DNA of 64,000 nt from NCBI RefSeq assembly GCF_902459465.1, contig NC_047062.1, positions 21,891,919 to 21,955,918 on the forward strand. The letters run 5' to 3'. The first letter of the stretch is position 1. Each line of letters opens with the position of its first letter. Made by a program: the position numbers and the translations under genes. Positions 1 through 15,500 of the stretch are shown here, in pieces. Source of the stretch: Asterias rubens. Its lineage: Eukaryota > Echinodermata > Asteroidea > Forcipulatida > Asteriidae. The notes under the pieces were generated by a model, which was not told the DNA's origin, made no database searches, and worked only from the letters and a program-made list of their open reading frames with translations.

Positions 1-204
1 TGGCACATTCAAATTACCTAAAACCAGGGGTTATGAACGAGCTCGCATACTGGAATTTGATCCCCTTGGGAACAAGGTTGCAGTGCTAGAAACTTTGAGA
101 ATGTCATGGTTTCATTACTAGACAGGTATATCAAATGAAAGCTAACAAAACTAAAAAGTGTAAACTATACATCCTTTTGTTTTGTATGAATTTGTTTCTG
201 TCAG
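1..204 (+). other. MTIF2 intron, 3' part
   Basis: This is the intron upstream of the first visible MTIF2 exon. It ends in a pyrimidine-rich acceptor (TTTGTTTCTGTCAG) at 204. Positions 2-118 are open in one frame, but the reading does not resemble the MTIF2 segment expected there, so it is treated as intron. The true preceding exon lies outside the window. Confidence 0.6.
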
Positions 205-3200
205 GGAACCAATTTGGATGCTTTGAGTGAAAGCATTGTTGCCTTAGCAGAGGTGCTGGAGGTTGGTGGAGATCCAGACGGACTTGTTGAAGCAACGGTG
301 GTGGAATCACGGGTTGACAAAGGAAAAGGGTAGGTAGTATGGTCCTTCTAATGCCCCCCTTGTTGCAAGGTATTAAAGCTATATACATGTACCGTAGTTG
401 TATGTCTTGATCTGTTATGAAGTTGTAGACACATTAAGTCAGTTATAACCATTTTAAGGGTCTTTCAGAATAACCAAGCTTTATTTGATGTTTTGATGGA
501 TGGGTCACCCAAATATTAAAATCAAAAAATTAAAATTTTGAGGGACAAAATAAAAATGGCCAATTTTTCAGATCATCTTTTGACAGTTAGTTCTGTTGTT
601 ATTGGTCAACCTTGTTTCGAGAATTTCCTCTCCTGTTTTAGCTCAAAGTTGCATGTTGGAAGCCAGGAAAAACTATTGACAAGTACTGAGCTAGGAGACC
701 ATTGATCTAGAATTTGTGCCGCATTTGATGAGACATTACCTCAGTACTCAGTGCTCAATGGCTCCTTTTATTTATCCTCCACGAATGTTTTCTTCTTTTA
801 GTCCAATAGCTACAGCAATCATCCAGCGGGGCACACTGAAGAGAGGGAATATCCTGGTGAGTGGGACCGCCCAGTGCAAGGTGCGGGCCATGTTCAATGA
901 GTTAGGGCAGCAGGTGCAGAGTGCAGGGCCAGGTATTCCGGTAGAGCTGATTGGATGGAGGAAGCTGCCCAGTGCAGGGGATGTCATATTGCAAGTGGAA
1001 TCAGAGGTAAGTGACCACCATGTTCCAGGCCTGGAATTACGCAGGACCATGGCTTCTGTTTCCCCTGTTACTGGCCTTAGTGCCCTTTCAGAGTTTCCCA
1101 TTGACTTACATCATCATCATGCTCTGTATCCATCATGGGGGCATAGAGCCGCCCAACCAATGCGATGCGATGCAGATTGCTTCAGCTGCCTTGCCCGAGA
1201 CACTTTCAGACACTTAGGTGGTACAAGGTCGGCCTCTTGGTCACGTTAATGCTAGGCTGGGGCGAGAATGTATCCAACAGTTCATTTGCACACTTCCTTT
1301 GATTTCATTTTTGTACCCTTAACCTACATGAATATCAATACCCTGACCAGTATTATTACATTGTTACTCATTGCATTAACATTCCTTACTTCTTAAGAAT
1401 ACATTAAAAACTACTCGATCTTAACCAACAGAAAAGAGCCAAGGAGGTCATAAGATGGCGGGAGGAAGTGTCGGATTCCAAGAAACTAGATGATGAGGCA
1501 GTTATTATCCACGAGAAGGCTGCCGAGCATCACCGAGCTTACAAGGAACGCAAACAAGCCAATAGTCTCTTGAACTGGAGGACCCTTAGGGCTCAAAGGG
1601 CAGCTGAGAGATTCGCTCGGCCGAAGGAAAATGTGAAAAGCAGCGACCCGGAATTAAATCTAGTTGTTAAAGGTAAGCAGGGATATGATTTCTCTGTTTT
1701 TATTGGAACTCAATGTTTTTTAACCCCTTCCCCCCCCCACCCCACCCCCAAAAATATTTGTCTAATATTATTTTCTTATTTTTTATAATTAAGAACAATT
1801 TCATGAAAACATGTAGAAAAACCACATAGAGCGCCCCAGATTGCAGAGTCTGGCTTTTAAATCAAACATAAAAGGTACAGAAGCAGGCTATGTGCTAGCA
1901 AGCTTTCACACTCTTAAGCTTCTACGCTTTGGGCTCACAGTTCAGGCTTTTTTCAACAGCTTATCACGTCCCTGGTATTAGTAGAATCAAGCCCGTATGA
2001 TTTTCAAGGAATGTACCGATAAATATTTCTTCCACCATTTCTTGGTATAGTGGTGTTGTGTAGCATTTTTATACACTCTGGTATTTGTATTCCTAAATGT
2101 ACTCGTACTCGCCCAATGCAGTGTTGTTGTCCCATATTATTCTCTCTCAGACTTTCTTTAGGTTGTTCACATTTGATTTATTGAAATGGTTGTTGTTTGG
2201 TATAAACAGGTGATGTAGACGGCTCAGTGGAGGCCATCTTGGATGCCTTAGCAACGTATGATTGTCAGCATCAATGCAAGATGGAGGTGCTGAGCTATGG
2301 TGTAGGAGTCATCTCGGACAAGGAGGTGGAGCTGGCAGACACATTCTCAGGTAGCGGAACTTCTTTATTTCAAACATTTCAGATCTTGCAAATCTACTAT
2401 TTTAGGTTATACCATGTACATGAGACTTAAATCATCTGTTTTGAATTGTGGGGGCTCTGAGAAGACCTGGATAAGTTTTGTGACTACGTTTCAATCAGTT
2501 TACTCGGGTTTACTTGGTCCCCATTACCACGCACAGGGATGAGACATTTCAGACTCTGAATTCAAACTTTTTAAGTCGGCCTGGTGAAGACAATCAGCCA
2601 TTATTTTTTTCCACCTATAAAGAAATCCTGCTTTTTGATCTACTTCTTTAGTGCTGAGGACACTGCCCTTAAAAGCTCTGTGAAATCGAAACCCCAGAGG
2701 TTTACCACAACGTGCAAATGCCATCATTTCAACAAACCTCTAAAAACTTTGCATGATGGAAGTATAACTAAGAGAAGGCGATCAGAGCATACCAATCGAA
2801 ATGTTGAGTTTTCAAGCACCGGTTCTTTTCAGAACCAACACTACTCAAAAGAGACTTTTACACCGTAATCACACGATGTTACTGCAAACCTCTCTTAATT
2901 AAACAAACCTTCCAAAATTTTGATCCTAAAGTTTTTCACTTTTTTGTCACTAATGACTCTCACCCCTGCACTCGGTGAAGACTGGGTTTCGTCACACTGT
3001 TTTTCCAAAAGTAACATTGTTGTTATTATGAACATGTCTCTCGATAGGTATAGTGATTGGTTTTAACGTCACAGCCAGCCCAGAGGCAGAAACACTGGCA
3101 CAAGAAAGAGGAGTACCCATGAAGATGCACTCAGTGATCTACAAGATGCTGGATGACATCAAAGAAGAACTCAGCGGTAGACTTCCTCCCAAGGAGGAAC

Positions 3201-4565
3201 ATGATATCAAAGGTAGACGTGGAAAAAGCTTTTACACAAGAGGGCAATGATCGTTCAATTAGCTCTTGTCAGGGGCTCACCCGAATGAGCACTGGGGAGT
3301 CAATCTGGGGAAGCTAATCGAACACACCCATTATAACACAAAATGTCAAACGCACCCCATATGGAGCTGAGGTTGGGTGTTGAGGGTTTGGGTAGGACTT
3401 TGTCATAGGGATCAGAGTTGTTTCTGTTTTAGCGTTTTCAGTGCCAGCATTTTTGTTTCATCTTGAACAAAACATGCCAAGATTTTTGAGGTTTTTCAAA
3501 ATTTTGTATGAACATTTTTCGTTTAGGTCACCAAACAAAACGTTGTGCTGATTTGTGTTGCATTGGTACATCAAAAATAGTATTTCTTGAGTGATAATAC
3601 CCTCTTGTGATAACATGTATACTATGGGTTGTACATGTACGATTGATGACATTCTTTTAGTACATAAAACAGATCGTACATATGCGATAATGCCACTGAA
3701 AGAGTTAAGAGAGCACATTTAAACTGACCATGCAAGTTTTGCCTGAAGTTGAACATTGAGACACCTTAAGTGGCAAGTTGTTTTCCCTTGTCATAGACCA
3801 GTATCCTTATTTTCCGTCTTAGGTGAAGCGACAATTATTCAAGAGTTTGACATCACTGTGGGCAAACGGAAGGTCCCCATCGCAGGCTGCAAGGTTAACA
3901 GCGGATCTCTTCACGCTAACAAACTCTTTAAACTCATCCGTAATAATGACACACTTCATGAAGGTAATGGAAAGAATTATTAGTTTTAAAGATTATTTTC
4001 TAGTTGTCCATGTGTGATCATATTAATTTTTGGTTTTACCTATATATGTGCGTTATCACTGTATACTCGGTACTTACCCAAACTCTCTGACAAAAATCAC
4101 AGGCATTATACTCAGGTGGGATTCAAACTCACAACCTTTGCAATTCTAGAGCAGTGTCTTACCAACTGGACCAAATTGCAAAGGTTGTGGGTTATGGAAC
4201 AAATTACCTCTTCAGATTGGCCAAGCTGACTCTCTTCAGATTTTCAAGGGACTTTAAAAGACTACTTTATTTGAAAATTTATTTTTGTAACTTTTGCTTT
4301 ATATAATATTTCATTGTTTTGTGTTGCGCATAGAGGCTCCTTCATGTAACGCCATTTAATTTTCTGTATTATTTTATATTATTATTGTTATTCAGGTCCT
4401 CTCGCTTCACTCAAACACCTGAAAGAGGACGTGACTTCCGTCAACAAAGGCATGGAATGTGGAATGAGGTTCCAGGAGCATCTGGAGTACAGACCCGGAG
4501 ATACAATAGAATGCTATGAGATCAAACACGTACCCCAGACTATTGACTGGCAATTGGGATTCTAA
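205..4565 (+). CDS. MTIF2: Mitochondrial translation initiation factor IF-2, 3' part (7 exons)
   Basis: This GTPase places initiator fMet-tRNA on the small mitoribosomal subunit. Exons are 205-329, 802-1006, 1432-1672, 2210-2350, 3048-3212, 3823-3963 and 4396-4565, with TAA at 4563-4565. Together they give 395 in-frame residues. The window starts after the nucleotide-binding motifs, so the P-loop exons lie upstream. The first exon begins just after the end of the G domain ([16 protein letters not shown]). Exon 2 is the beta-barrel domain II ([19 protein letters not shown]). Exon 3 is the charged helical linker. Exon 4 opens domain C1 with [10 protein letters not shown]. Exons 5-7 finish C1 and form the tRNA-binding C2 barrel. 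Every internal junction has GT-AG ends and keeps frame. The residues match the vertebrate protein family throughout. An AATAAA lies 444 bases past the stop. The gene converges on RPS27A. The symbol is firm; the only uncertainty is the missing 5' part. Confidence 0.95.
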
Positions 4566-5008
4566 AGACCAGGGCCCAATTTCATAGCAATTGAGTGGAG
4601 GTTGTGAAAGTTTGTCTTTCATACCCAGCAGTGGGTGTGGGAATTCCCCTCGTTACTTTCTTTTCCCCATAAATTTGCCCCTTCCATTCCCACCTTATTT
4701 TTGGATTCTCATAATTGAGTTTAACCCCAAACCATTGCACCCAGCTACCCAGCTCAAGAATCTATAGTCGGCCAATGTGGTGGGTCTATGCTTTTTAAGC
4801 AGTACAAAAATACATTGAAGATAAATGTGGAAGTAATACAATCTTAAGAGGGTTATGCTGCATTATGATTTCTATTTGGAGGTTACTTGTGCCCAAAGGT
4901 TTATTTTACTGGCTCTAATTGAGGTTTTGCAAATTTTTAAAGATAATTATTTATAATGTTAAATATGTCAAGATGTCTTTTCCATTCTGTGTTGTTTTTA
5001 TCAAATGA

Positions 5009-5014
5009 AATAAA
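5009..5014 (+). terminator. MTIF2 poly(A) signal
   Basis: Canonical AATAAA, 444 bases after the MTIF2 stop codon and in a stretch without coding potential. It is the first canonical signal on the + strand after the stop. Confidence 0.65.
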
Positions 5015-6229
5015 GCATTGAAATATGGATATGAATTGCAAATCTTCCCAATAATTTTATGTTTGGCTCATGAACATTTTGAAGAAATAAGGAATTGTCT
5101 AAAAGTTTTGTTCACAAATTCAAACAATGTGTTGTTACCTTGAATTCAACAGGACATCGTTTCAACAAAATCACAAACTAACAAGGCACAGTGTTCCACT
5201 ATGCACAAGACTTGATCAATATGTAGGTACTTGTCATCTTCGTTGAGGTTTTTATGGCAAAAATTAATTTGTCAATTAGTTACATGCCAAACCAAAATTA
5301 GTTTGGCTTTGCAATACTTGGTCAAAGAGAATCAAACAAAACATTGAGATACATGGTTTGTTAATTAATAGGGTCAATCAGTTATAAGCTTTCACCCCTG
5401 CTGTCTTCAAGTTCAAATCCATCAAATCACAGCCCAAGATATAATTTTGATTCGATACTGAACAGCATCACCAATCCAAATTAATGTATGCAGCTGTTGC
5501 TAAGGGTGTTGCTATGGACATCCTCGACTTCAAGGCAGTGGCACAACCAGACAGCTTCATTTGGTGGCGAACAGACATAATTTAGGGGGAGGGGGATCCT
5601 CTGTTCAATGTATTGAACCATTGATTTGTGCATTTTTTCCGAGGGGGGGGGCGGCCACAGCTAATTCAGACACGGCCTTGGGACTTAAAACGCACACCAA
5701 ACTTCTCAAGTCCAAGCTTTTGGGTATTTAATCCAGTGTTGTCCAGAGGGGTGTTTGGGTGTCTTTTGGACACCTGGGTTCAAAACACCCCGTTTGTTTG
5801 TTATTTGATGTATTGTAAGTGATCAATTTGGACAACCAGTTTTTTACAGTTTCCAGCAAATTTTGATACTCTCTTTTTATACAAAATTCTGGCTAAAACC
5901 TGGATTCAATCCCCAGCAAACTGGAGGACCCTATCAGAATACTTAAACCACAACAAAAGACAGACTGAGAATTTTGTATTTATAATTCTACATGACAAGC
6001 TTTTGTCAGATTTATTGTGAAACGTTAAACCCCCATGATCGACACACCTGCTTCAGTTTTAAAAATCAATTATTACATTGTCAAACATTTCTTCGTTCAC
6101 AATAAAATAAAATAAACTGTCATCAGTGTTAAGGGGGTTTTCAAGTTTATTCGGTGAATGGAGTCTAATTTGGAATCCCACTTATGATCAGGCATGTTAG
6201 AGACATGTTACTATCTGGTCGGATGGTTG

Positions 6230-6235
6230 TTTATT
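6230..6235 (-). terminator. RPS27A poly(A) signal
   Basis: AATAAA on the minus strand starts only 7 bases after the RPS27A stop codon, implying an extremely short 3'UTR, which is usual for ribosomal protein genes. A second minus-strand AATAAA lies at 6146-6151 and could be used instead. Confidence 0.6.
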
Positions 6236-6242
6236 TTGTTTT

Positions 6243-9263
<3,021 letters not shown>

Positions 9264-9571
9264 GATTGCAGTGAATTGCCACCTGCAGTAAAAGGGATAC
9301 AAGAGATAATAATTAGATGAAAAATATCCTTAAAAGTCTCCATTTTAATGTGCCAAATCGACATTTTATAGGAGCTAGATTACTTGCCTTTCCGCGGAAT
9401 ATGGCGGCGGTCGAGAAAGAAAGATTGGACCACGTGTTACGTATGAGGGCGCTACATCAAAATCGTGGACTGGCAGCAAGTTTCCCCATGAGGGCGCCCG
9501 TCGACCAAAATTCAGTTCAAAGTCAATTTTTGGTCAAAATCTTTGAGAGTTAGCGCAGATTCAGCGCTGAA
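9264..9571. promoter_or_regulatory. Bidirectional RPS27A/TTC7 promoter region
   Basis: Only 308 bases separate the two start codons. On the + strand there is a YY1-type AATATGGCGGC at 9398-9408 and a CACGTG E-box at 9431-9436. On the minus strand a pyrimidine tract (TCTTTCTTTCTCGA, 9411-9424) resembles the 5'-terminal oligopyrimidine start of ribosomal protein mRNAs. It is followed by a possible non-coding exon ending at about 9388 and an acceptor-like CTGCAG at 9283-9288. No TATA box stands out. Transcription starts are inferred. Confidence 0.6.
9401..9553 (+). other. Possible upstream ORF in the TTC7 leader
   Basis: The ATG inside the YY1-like motif opens a 50-codon frame (MAAVEKERLDHVL...) ending in TAG at 9551-9553, 18 bases before the TTC7 start. 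If transcription starts upstream of 9400, ribosomes would meet this frame first. It has no recognised homology. Confidence 0.3.
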
Positions 9572-12500
9572 ATGGCTGTTTCTAAGAAAGCTGCAGTGCG
9601 ACTTGAAGCAGATATTGAGAAGTATAGAGTAGAGTGTAACTGGGAGAAGGTCACTGAGCTTATTAAAAACTCCAAAACCAAGATTCCCGCACTGGGTTAG
9701 TAATTTTCCATTCCATTTCCAATGAATTCCATTTCCAGTTTCTTCATTCAACAAAATCCATCCATCCAAATAAAATATGCCGAAATATATCAGCGTTCCA
9801 ATCTTAATCTTTCTACTCTTAAAGTCGTCGTATCCATTTTGGTGTCATTCTAGCAGACCGTGTTCAATTGTAATTCGTTGCTAGTGGCTGGCTTGTGCAT
9901 GTGTTTAAAAACAAGGAAATCAATGTTATTATTTTTACATTAAAATTAAATTAATCATTTTGTTTTTATAATTAAAATTATCAATTCAGAGGAAGCCGTT
10001 TCTCACAATGTTTTATACTATCAACCTCTCCCCATTACTCGTTACCAAGTAAGGTTTTATGCAAATATTTATTTTGAGTAATTACCAAGAATGTCCACGG
10101 AAAAATTTTACGTCGTCGCCACCAACTTCCTCTTTTTTTTCTGGATGTATATATGCGTTAACCCTTCTTCTAAGGTAAGAAAAAAATTCAGTGGTTTTGG
10201 AGTTAATTAACGGCGGATAAATTGGTGGCGACGACCGGAAGATTACCCATGTCCACTACCTTTAAGAGACAACTACTGGTGCAATTTCAACAATTTTTGC
10301 CAGCCCCCGACTAGTCACCAGATTGCCCAATTGTTACCACTTTTACAACATCACATCTTCTAAGAACAGGGATTTGATATTCAATGTGCAATGAATCAAT
10401 TCATAACACTCAAAACATCATTGAGAAAATGTTTTGAAGAAAAGAAAAAACTAAAACTTACTTTTGGCTGTTACTTTTGGTCTATTTCAAGCATCTAATA
10501 AATGAATGGGACACATTTAGCCTTGCCACTAGGGGCAGCAATTTAATATATCAGTCAAACACTGTTTAAGATGATAAATGAAATGTCTTACTTTTTTCAC
10601 AGAAACATTGACACATTTATCCCTCGGAGAAAGTGAGTTAGAGCTGTACTTATTACAGAATCCACCCACCTCGACCAATTTCAAAGAAGCTAAGAAGGAG
10701 CTAGCCAACGCTAAGCATCATCTACAAGTAGCATCAAAGGCAGGCAGCAAGGTCAGATTCCTTAAACCTTTAGTCAAATCCTGGGCCCAATTTTATAGAG
10801 CTACTTAAGCAGAAAATATTCTGCTAAGCAGTATACCAGTCAAAGATGTGAAATTGTATTTTTGCTAATAATAATCATTTTGTTGCATTTAGATACTTTT
10901 GGGGGCTTTTTATCCAGCTCTGCAAAGTTGGACCCAATTCCTCGCCCAATTCCTCCACATTTTTCTGTGGAGTTATTTAATAGTACAGAGTAGTGTGACT
11001 AAAAAGAATGTGACTGCAACAAGGCTGATGAAAATACTCAGTTTTTTGCTGTTTTCTCAACAAGTAGACACAGTATTAATCTGAAAATTCCACGTGTGAC
11101 TTTTACAGTATCTTTTTTATATATTTGTTTGCCTGTAAGTCAGCATTACATGGACCAAACATAATCTATGACCCTATCTTTCATGAAGTAAACATTAACA
11201 TACTTTTACCTGCAGCATGTACTGCGTCTGGATGCTCACTTGCTCCTGGCAAAGTTACAATATGCTTTGGGTGAATATGAAGACGTCTTGAAGCACTTTG
11301 AGAAAATTCAGCTGGAGCAGACGACAAAGTCAGCCATGTCTTGTACAAGACTCAAGCTAGTGGCCGAGGCGTTTGCCATTAAGGGTAATTTGATTGTTTC
11401 ACTTTGAAAGTTGATTTGACTAGAGCTGGGCAGAAAGTATTATTGGAAGGTTCAAAGTAATTTTTTTTGTTTAACTCTTCAAATGTTGATTTATTTTTGT
11501 CTGATAAATCTCTTTCAATTTACAATGAGATGAATCTTCCCTTAGTGCTAGTGTAAATTAAATCAGTTAAAATGATATGTTGCGGTTTCTCTCTACTCAT
11601 ATTTGAATTCTGGGCCCAATTTCATAGAGCTGCTTAAGCGAAAAGATTGCTTTTTTTAAGCACGAAAATAGCTTGCTTATTTTACACATGTTACTGGCCA
11701 AAATTTCATACCATATACATTGCTTGTGACTGGTATTTAGCTGTTGTTTACTTGGCATAAGAATTGAGTGGAGTCTTGGCCGATAATATCTGATTTGTAA
11801 GCAAGTTTTTTTTATTTAGCTTAAGCAATAATGCTTAAGCAGCTCTATGAAATTGGGCCCTGGTCTTGTACACAGATTATGGTCCAGAAAACATTTTAGC
11901 TACAAAAAAATTGGAATTTGACATAATCAATAACCCACCACCTAAAACCTTCAAAATCCAACTGCATGTTTTGTTTTGATGCTCTTTGATTTGTTATACT
12001 TTACATGGGATCAGGCATACCACCACAATCAAAGTCCAACAGCTGAACTTATGAGTTACCTTAGGTGCTGGCATTTTTTGAGTTGAGGAAGGATCTAAGT
12101 CAATTCCTCCAAGGAGTCCTCACTAGAAAATGTACCTTGTATTATAAAAACAGAATTTCTGGGCAGCTTTCATTCCCGTATTTTTTCTTTTTCCGTCCCT
12201 GCCAGGAATGTGCAAGGAGAATCTGTTATCTTCCATTAATGATAAAGCAGAGAAGGAGAGGATCCAGGAGGATATCGTATTCTGCTTTGAGAAAGCTGGA
12301 GATATGGCTCTGCTGTATCTACAGGTAAGTACGGATACAAATTTTATGCCGCTGCTTACCACAAAATTGTGTGCTTACTAATAATAATAATAATAATAAT
12401 AAATAATAATAATAACCGTATTTATAACGCGCCTTTTGCCAAAGGATACAAAGCGCCAGGTATTATTACTGCAAGGAGTGGGGGCGATTTTTGAGATAAT

Positions 12501-15500
12501 ATAAGACCTAATCCTTAAGCACAATGTAATGGTTTACAAGGTGCTGTGGCGCAATATGCGCCCTGTAAATCATGTGAATCTATAAGCTGTAAGCGCAGAC
12601 TTAAATAGTTAACATTTAGTATAACCATCGTTTCAAATATGACTACCTCTTTCCAAAATTTTTGAAAGAATGAAAAATTAAAGTTTGATTTTTCAATTAA
12701 ATTTTTAACAAGTTTGTCATGTTTTAACGTTTACTTTTCTGAATTACAATGTACCTCTTTCTGATATTAACATTTTTTTTATTTCGTTTAAAAAAATTGA
12801 ACACCGTGATTATGATTTATTTAGAATACATTGATGTACTACAATGTGTGTTGTAAACTTTGAAACTCAAGATCAGTTACAATGTAACTAAATTATATGA
12901 CCCTTTGACCTTTGGATGTAATTATATGCTAAATTATGCAGGAGGTGGACAAAGGTCGTGGAGCGGGGTCGGTGCTGTCATCCACTAGTAGCCTGGGTGG
13001 AAGCGGCAATCTCGTCGGTCCAGTGTTGGAGACTGCAGTGCAGAGGGCTCCATTACTTCACATACAAGAAGGGTAAAGACTAAAGCATTGATATCAGTAA
13101 CGGTGGATCCCTTAGTACTTTTTTTTCTTTCTACTTTTTCAGCAAGTTCACCACAAAGCAAGTTCGCCCCAAACAAGGCGATTAAATAAAAACCACTTTT
13201 GGTATTAAATGGGGCTAAAAGAAGAAAATGTGTGAAATATAAAAAATAACCGAAGGTACTAAATGATGTAAATGTTGACAGCTCTTGGGCCCAATTTCAC
13301 AGAGCTGCTTAAGCACAAAAAAAGTAGCTAAGAACAACAAAGTCATGCTTACCAGAATAAGGTTACCAGTCATAATGTCATGTTACATGTACATTTGGTG
13401 ACTGGTATCCTGCTAATTTTTGCTGAGCACAAAATGTGTAAACAAAAATGTCTGCTTATAAAGTAGCTCTATGAAGTTGGGCCCTGGTGACGACGGGGAA
13501 AAAAACTGCTGTACAATTCTCCCCTCATCGGACTTATTTTGTTATCGGGGTGTTCTCTGTTGTGTAGGAAGTTGGATAAAGGTATTAGCCGGTTTCGTCA
13601 GATCCTGAAGGCTGTTGAGGCACGGACATCCCAGGGGATCCGTACCACCATGGCTAGAGAACTGGCTGAGGTACTCCTCAGAGGTAAGGGAAGAATTGCT
13701 GGTCTATTCTCATGAGGCCATCTCCAAGTTACCTCTTGGAATATGCTACCCCAACCCCTAGCCCTGGTGGTCTTACACTTTCGTATTGTACTACACTGAT
13801 GTCCTGGATATCAGGGTACATTTCTGGGGCGGAAAATTTTCAAAGCTTCATAACTCAAATCTTACCTGCAAGAAACCACTAATTTCTACAGATTCACATT
13901 CCATGGCAGCATGTTTTTCTGCGGTGGGTTTTAATCTTCATATACTCTTCACAAATCAGTCATTTTCATAAAATAATGCAGCTCCCAACGTTAAGGAATT
14001 CCCATTTTTGTTCGTACACAGTCTGCCGTGTGTACGCAAGACGCGCAAATCTTGCGTTGCGTTTGCGTGTTAACGCTGTGCAGTCAAGATACGGTCGGTG
14101 ACCAATAAATGCATCTTGCATCTTGCGTCTTGCACGCGAATGTATACGCGTACGCATGGCAGCAGACAACACTATGAGAAAACGATCAAAACGCGAATTT
14201 TTTTACGTTTGGAGCTGCATTATTTCACGAAAAATGACGGATTTGTGAGGAGTATATGACGACCAAAACCCACCGCAGAAAAATGTATGTCGCCATAGAA
14301 TGTGAATCTGTTGAAATAAGTGGATTGTTGCAGGTAAGATTTGAGTTATGAAGCTTTGAAAAATTTTCGCCCCAGAAACAGGCCTTAATAGTTAGGACTC
14401 TGTAGCTGTGTACACTAGCTAGGGTTAAAGGAATAACACGTTTTTTGTGTGTTTGTTTGTTTGGGGTTTTGGGGTTTTTTGTTGTTGTTTTTTTTTTTTT
14501 TTTTTGTTCTTTTGTTTGTTTGTTTAGATACCCCATCAAGGGAACTCGGCAAGCTTCCACAAGGGGATATAAACGCCAAGCTGGCAACAGCCAATCTTTT
14601 TCAAACAAGGAACATCGGTTAAACGTCTATGGTTATAAACTGCACAAAACAAGAAAATGTGATTCAGTAACTAGATGACAACACTTATTCTAGTCATTGT
14701 GTAATCTTTGGCTAACTTGGGAGATTGGAACCCACAACCTTGTGATTGCAAGGCCTGCAGTCTAGCCACTGGACCACGGAACCCTTTTTTGTAATGTATT
14801 CTATCATTGATCTTGTAATCTACAGGTGTTTGTAAGCACAGATACATTCCGCCCCTCACTGAGAAAGAGACTGCAGAAGACAGGTCTAGTACCTCAGGTT
14901 CTCTATCTCGAGGAGCAGGCAATGCATCCCTCTCATCTCTCAGACCAGTCAGCTCCAGGGGCTCTTTCAAGCCAAAAATGTACACCACAGAGAGGTAAAA
15001 TAAAAAACGCCAAAATCTTGTCTTTCCTTTTTTTTTTTTTCTCTCTCTCAATACAGCAACTCAAAGGGAATATATACAGTTGGTAATTACTCTTAAAATT
15101 AAAGCCAACAAAAACTTTTTTGGTTAGAAGTACAGGAACTTTTAATAGTATTTTGAGAATCATTTCACTTAAATTAATGTGGTTATGGAACAGTATATCA
15201 GATTTTATCCCACAAAATTTTAATCTGAGAAGCGTTACTGTGGTAACATTTCTCGGCTTGTGGAGACCAATGACAGATTTTTCTTCCTGCGTTAAAACAA
15301 TCAAACAGTATACTTTCCCTTGATAAATCCAAAAGAATTGGTTACTACCAGAACAATTTTTTTGTTTTTTGTTACTGAAAACCTACTTGTCGAGAAGTTT
15401 GCACAGGAAGCAGTCCATTTTAAATGATATTTTCTGACTGAAGTCGCATATATTCAAGAACATTTCTAGCAGCTGTTTCTTTTATTTCAGTTCAAAAGCT

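Larger units (their letters stand above)
4566..6242. other. MTIF2 3'UTR and MTIF2-RPS27A convergent intergenic region
   Basis: The first part is the MTIF2 3'UTR. It begins with a fragment of the GGGCCCAATTTCATAG hairpin repeat near 4570 and ends with a poly(A) signal at 5009-5014. The rest is AT-rich sequence with a short C/G homopolymer stretch near 5645 and no gene that I can support. At its right edge lies the very short RPS27A 3' flank. Confidence 0.7.

Noticed and set aside
2-118. Open stretch at the window start that could be an MTIF2 exon
   Set aside because: The reading does not match the MTIF2 segment that should precede [16 protein letters not shown]. It runs into TAG in frame and lacks a good donor in that frame.
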